64,000 bases of DNA from positions 7,846,575-7,910,574 of the forward strand of contig JADCRB010000040.1 of assembly GCA_021464245.1 (NCBI GenBank), read 5' to 3'. The notes under the pieces are model-generated. The model saw nothing but the letters and a program-made list of their open reading frames with translations. It had not been told where the DNA came from and did no database searches. The DNA is from Carallia brachiata. Its lineage: Eukaryota > Streptophyta > Magnoliopsida > Malpighiales > Rhizophoraceae. The first letter of the stretch is position 1, and each line of letters starts with the position of its first letter. Position numbers and translations under genes: made by a program. This document shows positions 1 through 11,310 of this stretch, piece after piece.

Positions 1-3000
1 TTAAGGTCAAATATGAAGGAATGAAATTTTTAGTTAACGCCGAAACTGTGCTGGAGATAATTTGGTTGTAAAGACAAAAATAATAAGGAACTGAAGTTAT
101 ATATGTTTTTATTTTTCTAACCACGAAACATTTGATCTTGCAATCAAGAAGAATAAAAAATAAAATTAGGATCAGCTACATAAATTAATAAGATTTTCTA
201 ACTCAATCTAATTCTCCAGGTCAACGGCTTACTACTTGTCTATTATCAGACGTCCACGCCTGTTTTTCTTATTATAACATTCATTGGACTTAGTAAGAAT
301 AACTCTCCAAAATTCCTAAAATTTCATATCCTCATTCTTAGCGTCTCTGAAAGGACACATCCCCGTCTATTTAGTGGATAGTGACCACAATAGTTTCTTA
401 ACTTATGCGTTAAAAAACTGACGTTCATAGATAGGCAAGACGCTAATCAAAAAAAAAAAAACAGATGGGCAAGACTACAATAAGATTCTCTATGTCAAAA
501 ATTTGGGTTCGGAGTTTGGTTATGTAAGGAATTTTCTTTTAATCTTTTATGTATTTTTCTTGATAGCATATATAAATGAAGGAATTATTTAATCAAAAAA
601 TTTACAATGTTGGATTTCACCTCTGGTATTATATCAAGTGACTTTTCAACTCAAAAGTTTAACCTAGTACACGAGTTCCATGAATAGGTCATATATTAAA
701 TGTTAAAGTATATTTTAAAGCTCAATTTTTCCGGGATTTGTTTAATTTTTCTTTTGATGGGATTTAATCAGGATTAACATTATTGAAGAGGGCACCAAAA
801 TTAATAGAAAATTATTAAAATTTTTCATAGGTGCCTATGTATCAAAAGAACTAAACTTTCAAAAACTATAGAAAAAGAACATAAGTCATGAATCAAGTAT
901 ACATCGTACACAAGAGACAAGACAAAAATATAATGAAAAGTTATAATTGTCATGTATATGGTAATAAGAAGCAAAGCTAAAAATTGTGTGTAAAAAGCTA
1001 GATATTATTAAAATAAAATAATGTCAAAGGAAAGTTTGTCCAAAGAGGCAATATTTTAGCCTACTATATGGGACATAATAAACTCTTAAATTGAGAAGCA
1101 TGTAGTGCAAATAAAACACACATATTCATTTATGATTTTTTGTAAGAAAATAAACACAAACTATTAAGAAAACTGCAACCACAATAAATCCACAGAACCA
1201 TTTGATCAATTGTTTACAACATTTATCCCATAAAATTGCAATCACCATCAACATTCCGTTGATACGTTCAATGTCCATTTTTGAAGAAGAGCTTGACAAA
1301 GGGTTGTGGGTCTGAAGTTAAATACAAAGAACATTAAAAAAAGAAGAAAAAGATGGACTGAATGTTTGAGAACGTTTTGCACACAATAGAGTATTTATAG
1401 GGATTCCGGAAGAAAAATCATTAAGCAATAAAACAAAAGGTAAAATTAAAGATTCTGAATAGTGCTTGTTAAGGATTTGCCTTTGCAAACATGGAATCAA
1501 GAATTTCTGTCCGAACTAGCTGGGAAATGGAGAACTTTTTTAGAGCTTGACATCTAATCTGACCAGAATAGAGGTTGGATGCGTGTCGTTTTATGCTCCT
1601 GATAAAGGTGGAGAGATTTATTCTTGTGGTGGTAAATGTGTCTATCGAGATAAAATTGTTCAAGTTAAGAATAAGGGTGGAGCTTGCCACAACCATTAGA
1701 GCTCCGACATTTAGAACGGATGCAAGATTAGAGGAGAGTTCAAATTAGAATGAGAAAAGGAGATCTGATGGCAGTGTGAAAATGGGTGGGTTAGAGAAGC
1801 GGTGGTGGTAGGGAAGGCAACAACAATTAGGTAGGGAGAAGCTAAGGTGGGCAGGGTCACTGGAGAAAGGAGAGTTGTTGAGGTCAATAAGAAATTAGCG
1901 ATCAGAAAGTGGCCAAAACGGTCAGGTGGTTGGGAACGAGCTGATATTAAACAAGTGACTGAAAGAAACTGAGAAATTATGTCGTCTTCAAGAGAGAAAA
2001 GAACATACTAAAACAATGAAGAATTTTTTATTTATATTAAGAAAGGTGAATCCTTTAAGTGGGATTTTTGCAAGGGATGAGAAATTGCACTGGAGAGAAA
2101 AAAAAGGGTTGGGAAATATGTTCTGAACAGCATGTCAAAAGTTTGGTCCTACTGGAAGTTGGTGGACAAATGGATGCCATGCGCTTCGTTTAGAAGAAAC
2201 TAATAGATGTCGAGATACAATGAAGTGTAAAGCCCATTGCACTAGTTATGTTAAGGTTGAGCTTGAAGTAGGATTGGAGAAAGCCCATGAATTAAGTGTT
2301 GTAATGAAGGGACCTTTGGCTATGGAAACCATTTTATCAAAGGGGAGGAAAGGAAATGAGTGGTGGTGTGACATTGTGTACGTCTTATAGAAGACCTAGG
2401 CAAGAAAAATGGTTTATATTATTTGTTGAATGGTCGGGAAATTCAATAGTTCAATAACAAATATACTATGAAGGAAGACAAATCAAAAAGGTCTAGCAAG
2501 AAAATCAAGGTTAGTTACATGGGGAGGAAGGGTGTGAAGAGACGAGCTCTTGAGGTAGTCGGTTAAACAGAGATTAGCGAGTAAATAAGTAGCTCTAGAA
2601 AAAGAGATCTTATCAAAAGATATACAAATATCTGATGAATAAATTTAGTTTTAAAACAAGGTATTGGATAAGGACCTGAAGAAAGTTTGGGAGGTAAGAA
2701 AACTATTGGAGCTTTAGGCAATCAGATGAGAGGCAAACGTGGTTAATTAGTTAATGTAATTAGAGAGGTTGTAGAGGGTGCAAGATCAAGGATTATAGAT
2801 GGTTTTGCTTTACTTTTTAGTTAATATTGAGTTAAGTGATCGCTTCCAACTCTTAAAACTGACCTCTTTAATTGTGTTCAATGAATCAACAGTATAGATA
2901 ACGATTCCTAATAGCACTTATCCACTTGGTAATTTGGCACATCGATGTGGACTTATCACATCTTGGGGATGAAGAAGATCCCAACGTATTTGACCCAATT

Positions 3001-3420
3001 TTGAGCCGAAGAAAGGATTTAAAGCCTTTATCAGGTCATGGTCATAGAAAGCCTTTTCTAACTCAGCTTCTTTAATTACTTTACACTAGAAAAAGGGAAC
3101 AAATGTTGCGTATGGAGCGGGCTAACATAAAGTACTCGGGCCGTTTGGGGCTCATGTCACCGTAAGTATTCAAGTGCAACTCGACTTTTAACGGAATGGA
3201 AGTGCGTCGAAATCGTCTCAGCAACACAAAACGAGGGTTTTGCTCGTTATAAGACTTGACTATTCGTGGTATCTAGGGTTTTTCCAGAAGATGAAACATA
3301 TCCTCATTGTCTGTTATGTACATATTTTGCTTGGAACAAGTCTTAAAATATAAATTTTAAATCGACATTGTATTGGGGCGAATTAATAGAAAAATAAATC
3401 AGATATTCTCTCCTAGATCA
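1..3420. other. Intergenic AT-rich region, no gene recognised
   Basis: No reading frame here resembles a protein family I recognise. The longest open stretches, about 75 codons near 1469-1696 on the minus strand, have no family motif. The part from about 1.3 to 3.3 kb is less AT-rich than its surroundings and may be old decayed repeat or LTR sequence, but I could not find terminal repeats, a primer-binding site or a protein relic to prove it. Confidence 0.5.
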
Positions 3421-3423
3421 ACA

Positions 3424-4082
3424 AATGTTTTAAGAACCAAACCGGTTACTGAACCATAAAGATTAGTGGTTCAAGATTCAACCGGCTCGACCGGTATAAC
3501 CGTGGTTGAACTGATAAAAACCGGTATTTAATATTAAATATATAAAAATTAAATTTTTATATAACTTATATAATTATATAAAATGTTATATTATATAAGA
3601 ATGATGATAAATATTTAAAATAAAGTGTATTTTAAAAATTGTATTAATATTTACATACATTAAGGATATTATAATTAGTATATTTAATAAAATATAATTT
3701 ATAAAAATTAATTGAAAAAATAATATTTATAAATAGTGGTTAAAAAATATTAATTTTTTTAATTTTAAAGATTAAATTGAAAATTTTAATCAATGGAGGA
3801 CTAAATTAAAAATTTTAGTTAAAATTAGAATCTTAATTATAATTTAGATTTAGATAAAATTTTGAGTCAAATTATAATTTAAAATTTTTTGATTTAAATT
3901 AAACCGGTTCAACCGATCCGTTTTTTGCCGGTTTTCTCGATTTTTGACCGATTTTTTTCGGTTTTTGACCGATTTTTTTCGGTCCGTTCTGCATCCCTTT
4001 TTTAGGCCTAAACCGGACCGGACTTAGGACCGGCCACCGGTTTAACCGGTTGAACCGGCCGGTCCGGTCCAATTCTAATTAC
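3424..4082. mobile_element. ACCGGTT-rich miniature inverted-repeat element, copy 1
   Basis: The two ends are rich in AACCGG/CCGGTT words and are roughly inverted copies: the left end reads AAGAACCAAACCGG and the right end CCGGTCCGGTCCAATTCTA. The middle is AT-rich and non-coding. The same layout recurs near 37.5, 41.6, 44.1, 56.3 and 57.7 kb, so this is one copy of a dispersed family. By comparison with the better copy at 56.3 kb it is probably a non-autonomous Mutator-like DNA element. No clean target duplication is visible at this copy, so the ends are approximate. Confidence 0.55.
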
Positions 4083-4670
4083 CATGAAATCAACCCAAGT
4101 GGCTCGGGTAGGCTAAATAGGTGGAAAATCAGACTCATAAAAATTTAATTTTAAAATATTATTATAATAACATTTCATTTTTCACCCAAAAAAAAAAAAA
4201 AAAAAAAGAAAGAGTGAAAGGAATTTAAACTTCGTGGTTAAAATGCTTCTAATTTGCAGCATGTGTAACTTGAATTTGAGCTAACATTCAAACATGGATT
4301 CTCGAACACTATTTAAACTCTTAACTGAAAATTAAGTCAAATTAATTATCATTGAAAACTATTTTTTTTTTTTTTGGTGCATATTGAAAACTATGAAGTT
4401 ACATAGGTGAAACCAAGAAATACTTAATTTTATGCTGATGGTGGATAGTAGTGGCGGTGGCCTTTCATCCTTCATCAAGGTTACACCAATTTCATTAGTG
4501 GCTGAAAAAAAAAATGAAATGAAATAAATGTAATATATTAAATTAGAAAAAAATTACAATTTATTTTAGAATGTTGGCCCCAAGAATTTCCCAACCCAAC
4601 AGCACTACACAACAGGACACAACTATTTCCCCATCCCCATCGTTGTAATCTCCGCAGCCCCCACAAAACC

Positions 4671-4676
<6 letters not shown>

Positions 4677-4701
<25 letters not shown>
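4677..4701. repeat. (CT)n microsatellite in the DiT2 5' leader
   Basis: An uninterrupted CT run lies about 107 bp upstream of the DiT2 start codon, in the expected 5' UTR or core promoter. Pyrimidine tracts of this kind are common around plant transcription start sites. No convincing TATA box is visible next to it, so it may mark the promoter of this gene. Confidence 0.7.
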
Positions 4702-4807
4702 ACATACACACAACACAAACATTCTCTGTTCCATTCCATTAAGACCTATTTGTTTGTGCCATTGCTCTGTTTCAAACCAAAGTGAGAAACACAGAGGGAC
4801 ACAGAAA

Positions 4808-7800
4808 ATGGAGAGCTTAGCACTCCACTCTGTATCCACAGCCGCATCCTTCTCTCTTTCCTCCTCCACTCGCACTTCCTTACTCCGTCGCCGATCACCA
4901 AAATCCGCCTTTATTAATAATAAATCTCCGCCCTCCATTATCTCCCCCCACTCATTCCCCACCACCCTCCAATCATCTCCTTCTTCTTCTTCTTCTCCGA
5001 AACCCCTTCTTTTCTCTCCACTCCGGATTCCCTTAACAAGAACCCGTTTCCCAATTCGCGCCTCCTCCTCCTCCTCTAACAACAACGGCGACCGCACGTC
5101 GACGGCCCCCACAGTCACAGAGCCGGAAAAGGCGAACCCACCGGCTGCACAAGGCGCCAAGCTTCTGCCTTTGATTATCTCTGTCTCTATTGGCATTGCT
5201 CTTCGCTTCTTTGTCCCTAAACCCGTCGAAGTATCGCCACAAGCCTGGCAATTGCTGGCAATTTTCCTCTCCACTATTGCTGGTCTGGTTCTGAGTCCTC
5301 TCCCAGTTGGGGCATGGGCGTTTCTTGGCTTAACCACTTCCATTGTCACTAAAACTTTGAGCTTTTCAACTGCTTTTAGCGCTTTTACTAATGAGGTCAT
5401 CTGGTTGATTGTCATATCTTTCTTTTTCGCTCGTGGGTTTGTTAAGACTGGGCTGGGGGATAGGATTGCCACCTATTTTGTCAAGTGGTTGGGGAAGAGT
5501 ACTTTGGGGCTGTCCTATGGATTGACCATTAGTGAGGTCCTTATTGCGCCGGCCATGCCCAGCACCACTGCCAGGGCTGGTGGGGTTTTCTTGCCCATCA
5601 TCAAGTCCTTGTCCCTGTCTGCAGGTAGTAGGCCTGGGGACTCTTCTTCCAAGAAGCTCGGGTCTTATCTGGTTCAGTCCCAATTCCAGGTTGGTTTTAG
5701 CAACTTCAGTTTTTTATTGAGTTCATTGGCTTGGAGTACATTTTTTTGGAAATTGCTTTGTGGGCTTTTTGATTGTTCGTAGCTCTTTAGTGGCCTATCT
5801 GTTGTATTTTGATCAATCCATTCATGGGTGCATTGAGAGTTTTGAATGCATATGTCTGCTTATGTGAGAATTAATCCGCATTCGGCAAGTATTTGACCAA
5901 TTATATAATTATAGGGGCTATGAGCGTTATGTGATCCACTCTTACTAGGATATACCTAATGATTGCATCTCCGGACAAAGATAAGTTACATCAAATTTTT
6001 ATAACATTTGTTTGGGGTTGGAAATGGCTTGAGGACTCATAAAGTGTTGCATAAGCTAGAAACCCGATGGAAATTCGAAACTGGCTGCTACATATGTTCT
6101 TCTCAGGCTATATTCTAGGTGCAATCACTCTTTGTGGACAAAGCTGCATTTTTCACATAGTGTTTGTGCCGGTCCTAGCTAACAGCGATACTAGATTAAA
6201 CAGCAAACAATATTTTATCCCTTCTGTGTATCAGATATTGTGAGGAGTGATAGGATGAGTATCAGATTAGTCTGTTCTATCGATTTTGGGATCTGAAGAC
6301 TCTGATGCTTTATGGATTTTGATCCCTCATTCTATCATACTTATCATGTTATGGTCCACGCAAATGTGCCCAAAATTGTTGCTAACACACTACACTATAA
6401 TGTGATACAACATGTTGATAAATGGAGTAATAACTAAGGGATATTTATGCTCTCATTGGATGCAACTGTAGAAAATTTATAAATTGAATTAAATCATGGA
6501 ACTTGAGTGCATGTTGGTAGGGATGCCAATCAATAATAATGATGTTGGTCAAGCAGACTTTTTCTCATCCATATCTTATTTGCATGGAACTTTGATTGTC
6601 ATTTTAAATTTGTCAATATAATTAGGTGTGATTGACATCATGTGACTATTGGACTATGTTCATAGCCATCCATATTATTTGCTGAATGATGGATCTAAGC
6701 TTGGAAGTTCACAGACTTTAAGTGCTCCGATTCTGAGGAACTTTCGTAAACAGTTAATCTGATGTTTGTAGAGTTTGAAGGAAAGATGAAGGAATTTTTC
6801 ATTTATGAGCATTTGTGACAAAAACAAATTGTTTTGTTGTGTTTAGTTTCATGACCCTAGACAAGCGTTTTGTTGTTAATTCCTTATTGCAAGAAATTTG
6901 GAAGTTGAGCATCTGGCCTTTAATTGGTCGAGGCAGGCCAACATGAGGGCTAGATATCTGCCTCTGGAGCTAGCCTGATAGGAAATTACTACTCAGTCTT
7001 GGTGGTCTCAGCGCCATTCCAGAGTTTTTCCTTATTTTGGACTGGAAAAGTAACCTTATATGTAATGCTTCGGTTATATAGGCTCATATTGATTAGAAGG
7101 TTGGGCCTAATTTGAATAGGTTCTTTGCCCTACAAGATATTCTATACATATACACAACCTTTGTGACTAAGACATTGCTATTATATGATTTTTCAGTCTG
7201 CTGCCAACTCTAGTGCTCTTTTCCTAACTGCTGCAGCTCAAAATTTGCTATGCCTCAAACTGGCTGAGGAACTTTGGGGTGGTAATATCTAGCCCTTGGG
7301 TTTCCTGGTTCAAGGCTGCTAGTTTGCCAGCAATTATTGCTCTTCTAGCTACGCCTCTGGTCTTATACAGGCTTTATCCTCCGGAAACCAAAGACACGCC
7401 AGATGCCCCTGCAATGGCTTCAAAGAAACTAGAGCATATGGGCCCCGTCACAAGAAACGAATGGGTCATGGTTGGTACGATGGTTCTTGCGGTTTCTTTG
7501 TGGGTCTTTGGGTAAGTTGCCTCTCATATTTGGGTTGAGAACAGATGAAGAATATAACTTTTTATTCTGATGAAGCCTGCAGATGATTTTGATTAATTTA
7601 ATTTGTTCTTTCTTTTATTGTGGGTACCTGCTAGTTTCCTCCACTAAATTAACTGGAATGCACCAAGAGACCAATCTTTGGTTGTAGAACTTGGTGAATT
7701 TCAGTTATTATTGGTTCTTTTGAAGCTGAATAGCCCCGGTGTTGCTTGGCGAAATTTCACTGTCACAACATCTTAAATTTTTGGGTATTACTTTTAAACC

Positions 7801-9164
7801 ACTGTTTCTGCCATGAGAATGTTAACCTGCCAATATGGGTATGGGTAGTCACAATTGTGCACTTGCTCATTTTAGAATAGTAACGTAGTGTAAATAACTG
7901 GGGAACGATTGCTACATGTAATATGTCAATTTCAGTGATATTATATAACGGCATTATAATGTTGTTTAGAAGTTTTGTCTTTCAAGACTCTGACAAGCCT
8001 TACAAATCACAGAGTTCTAATTACATTTAGCTGTCCTTTCAGATTTGCTTTATTCAATAATTAGTTGCTTAAGTATAACTCATTTGATATGAGTGGAATC
8101 TTCTAAATGTCTGCTAGGATGTCTCTGTTGTCTTTTCCTTTTGATTATATTTATGTCAACTGGCTGATATTGCTTGCTTTGTTTTCAGAGATGCTGTTGG
8201 CATACCAAGTGTTGTAGCTGCAATGATTGGCTTATCAATACTCCTTCTGTTGGGAGTCCTTGACTGGGATGACTGCTTAAGTGAAAAATCAGCATGGGAT
8301 ACACTGGCTTGGTTTGCGGTTCTGGTTGGCATGGCAGGCCAACTGACAAACCTTGGTGTTGTAAGCTGGATGTCTGGTTGTGTGGGAAAGTTGATACAGT
8401 CTCTCTCTTTGAGCTGGCCTGCAGCTTTTGGTGTTCTTCAGGCAGCTTATTTTTTCATTCACTATCTCTTTGCTAGTCAAACTGGTCATGTGGGAGCTCT
8501 ATTCTCAGCATTTCTAGCCATGCAGCTGGCCGCTGGGGTGCCTGGAGTGCTTGCAGCACTGGCTTTAGCTTACAATACAAATCTTTTTGGTTCTCTTACA
8601 CATTATAGCAGTGGTCAGGCTGCTGTATATTATGGAGGTCTGCCCTTCTCTTCACACTTTGCATAACTTTTTAGTTTTATAACTCATTAGATCCTCTCTC
8701 CATAAACTTTTTCCTAGTAGCAAACCGATGCTTGTCTATTTTATATCATTACTTGCTTTCTTTTTGCTTTTATTGGTTGATTATCTGCAAAAAGAAGAAA
8801 ACGGGTAGTCTCCCAACATTCACTCGGCTGGAATTGTCTTCAGATCCTACTTACGGAAAAGAAGTTCTAATCTTCATTTGTCCCCTTTAGCAAATTCTCT
8901 CTCTACCAATCTTTTGCTCTCTTCCTCTGTCTCCTCTTGGCAACATGCTTCTTTTGATTATTTGGTTACTTCTGTTTTCTTCTTTATGATCTGTTGTTGG
9001 AAGAAAACTGATCAGATTTTATTTTGTATTTATGTTCTTTTCCAACAGCCGGCTACATGGATCTTCCTGATGTATTCAAGATGGGCTTTATAATGGCCTT
9101 CATCAATGCCGTCATTTGGGGTGTGGTGGGAACTTTCTGGTGGAAATTTTTGGGCCTCTACTAG
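4808..9164 (+). CDS. DiT2: Plastid glutamate/malate translocator DiT2 (DCT), one-base frameshift in exon 2
   Basis: Inner-envelope dicarboxylate carrier of the DASS family. DiT2 exchanges glutamate for malate across the chloroplast envelope during photorespiratory ammonia recycling. Exons: 4808-5689, 7197-7511, 8189-8637 and 9049-9164, all GT-AG. Residues 1 to about 90 are Ser/Arg-rich and resemble a chloroplast transit peptide; the multi-span membrane domain starts near residue 119. Family motifs include AFTNEVIWLI, SQTGHVGAL and the C-terminus WWKFLGLY. The N-terminus MESLALHS and the neighbouring genes favour DiT2 over DiT1. In exon 2 an extra T in the run at 7273-7275 shifts the frame after LAEEL; the family sequence resumes at once in the next frame. 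Without that base the product would be 586 residues, normal for the family. The start is the first ATG after the leader. This is either a sequencing indel or a recent lesion. Confidence 0.9.
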
Positions 9165-10086
9165 TTGCAATTTACAATGTAAGTAGATGTTGAAATTCCA
9201 AGTTACAATGATCTATTGTTTCAGGGAAATATTTAAGTCATAAATTATTTGAAAGAAAAGTTTTGAATCTTGACTTCCAAGTTTTGTTAGTTCCAGCCAT
9301 GTTATCCTTGTGACAATGATATGATTGAATCAGCAATGATTTCTGAAGTGAGAATCAAAACTGGAGAGACAATTTTTACTTCTTTTCCTTGTTTATCTCT
9401 GTTTGGTGGGTCTGCTTGTATCACGTCTGCTATTAGGAGGCACTATAGATATGCTAGCATATATTCTTCCTTTGCGGAGTTCGAATCCTTAATTTTACCA
9501 AGACATGAGTGAAGTAAATTAACATTGAAGGTAGAACTAGTGGTACGTGGTTTCCAAAAGCAATTTGCTCGTCTTTGATGAACTCACTGAGGCAACAGCA
9601 TATATGAAGCTTCATGCATGAATGAATCCTGCTGGATGCGTGCACTTTATGGTTATGCAAATGCAAGTAGTCGGGAAGGATACGTCCTCATCAGGGTGCC
9701 CTGTGAAATTTGAGTGCAGGATGATGGCCATAGTAGTCATGGATGATTAGCTGCATAAAATAGCCATAATGGAATCTAGTATAGCGGCCCCATTTCTGAA
9801 CACAAGTCTTGCAGAGGCTGCAACCTTGAGCTAAACGTAGCGAACTCCATAGCATAAGCAGAGTCATCCTCAATATTTGAATGATAGTAGCATAAATCTA
9901 CTAAATAACAAGAGCATAACTATGTAGTTAACCTTTAAACTAGCACAAGTGGGTACGCGATTGATCTAACAATATTTAATTGTGTTTTTTTATTTTTTAT
10001 TTTTTTTTTAATTTAACTATTCAATAGTTTATATCACTGTGTATCATGTGTCAATAAAAGTCAATTTTTCTCAAATAATAATTTGC
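9165..10086. other. DiT2 3' flank, no gene
   Basis: Follows the DiT2 stop codon and should hold its 3' UTR. Short open frames here have no recognisable product. It lies between two convergently transcribed genes, DiT2 (+) and SF3B1 (-). Confidence 0.5.
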
Positions 10087-10322
10087 AAGTTTACCATAAC
10101 TTTTTTTTTTTTTTTTGGACATTAGTAATAATTAGCAGTTAACCTATTAGTTGTTAGAAAGCATGGGAAACACAGGTCAAAAGACACTGCACTGGTGCAA
10201 GTATCTTATTCACTTAAAGTGGATAACTTCCAATTAATTGAAGGATTTTAAGGTTGAGGAGGTTCGAACTACTATCTAAAACTATCACTTAGGCTAAACC
10301 GAGGTGAAAGTTTACAATAACT
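10087..10322 (-). mobile_element. tRNA-derived SINE with 15-bp target duplication
   Basis: Body about 10102-10307, transcribed from the minus strand. Reading the minus strand from 10307, an RNA polymerase III A box (TAGCCTAAGTG) is followed by a B box (GTTCGAACC) at tRNA-like spacing, and the element ends in an A-rich tail, seen as the T run 10101-10116 on the plus strand. Flanks 10087-10101 and 10308-10322 are the same 15 bp with one mismatch (AAGTTTAC, then C or A, then ATAACT). Tail, internal promoter and target duplication together support a SINE. No protein is encoded. Confidence 0.75.
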
Positions 10323-11310
10323 TGAATAACCTTTTCAGCTTCCTTTGTCAGGACTTGCCTAAGTGTCCTTGCACAAAATGAATTTACCTGCAAGACGTTC
10401 AAAAGAAGCTTAATTTATGCATTTAAAACAGAATAACCAAAGAGATGATCGTTATTTGGATTTGGAAGGCGAATTGGCAAGGTACATCAGAAGCACAAAA
10501 TGCCGTACTAAATAACTTAATTAAGTTGAACCTCATTATAAAAAGTAACGATAATAATAGCTTAAAAATTCACACAGTTGTTCATGGGTTTTACTTTTAT
10601 GAATGATGATATTCCATGTTATTAATTATTCTGATTTTTATCATAGAGAATGACAATCACTTTCCCTTAATTGATTAAGAAAAAAAAAAAAAAAAGAATA
10701 TTCGGTTGCCTTTGTGCCCAACATCAGTTAAATAGCGCTACTATTACAATAAACAGACATTAAAAAGAAAGATTATAGCTCTGTACCGTGCATCTAACTC
10801 TTCTCTGAGTGCCACACTACATGAAAAGTTGAAGTTTTTTTTTTTTTTTTTTTTCAACAGTAACTAGAGCTAATGTATATCAATCGGCCCCAAAGACTTG
10901 TTCATCGGGAGTAAATATCTTTCGAAGAAAATTAGGTCACCAAGAAAGAAGCCAGCCACATTCAGGAGGCAGCAATTGCAACTAAAATCTGGTGTGACAC
11001 GACTACAGCATACAAGTCCAAGTAAGCTAGCCAGTGCTCAAAAGCAAATTCCAAAAAGACACAGATATAGAAGCTCGAAAGTTCAGTGCATTACATGCTC
11101 ATTCATAGAACAGAAGTACCATTACCATAAGGAAAATCGAGAACTAAGAAGATAACAAGTATCCAGATACATGCAACTTAGTCTACTCCGGTCTAATAAG
11201 AGTATGAAGATGGAAATAAACTAGGGCAAGCAAAGAAAGAGCCACCAAGCCCAAATGTCTGTTCTAAGAGACTCCTTTGGCCCTCTCTTTGGCTGCAGCC
11301 AAATTGTATC
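10323..11310. other. SF3B1 3' flank and convergent spacer
   Basis: Contains A/T homopolymers near 10681 and 10838 and no recognisable gene. The part nearest 11310 should be the 3' UTR of the minus-strand SF3B1 gene. Confidence 0.5.

Noticed and set aside
1469..1696. 75-codon minus-strand frame starting MVVASSTLILNL
   Set aside because: No recognisable domain and no supporting splice or promoter signals.
4561..5472. 303-codon open frame on the minus strand
   Set aside because: It lies antisense to DiT2 exon 1, is low in complexity with Glu/Arg runs, and has no family features; it is a shadow of the coding strand.
4808..9164. Calling the translocator DiT1 (2-oxoglutarate/malate)
   Set aside because: The N-terminus MESLALHS and the SF3B1/EXORDIUM-like/nitronate monooxygenase neighbourhood both favour DiT2; a tree with both paralogues would settle it.
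9440..9505. GAGTTCGAATCC, resembling a tRNA B box
   Set aside because: No A box at proper spacing and no cloverleaf could be drawn; not a tRNA gene or SINE head.
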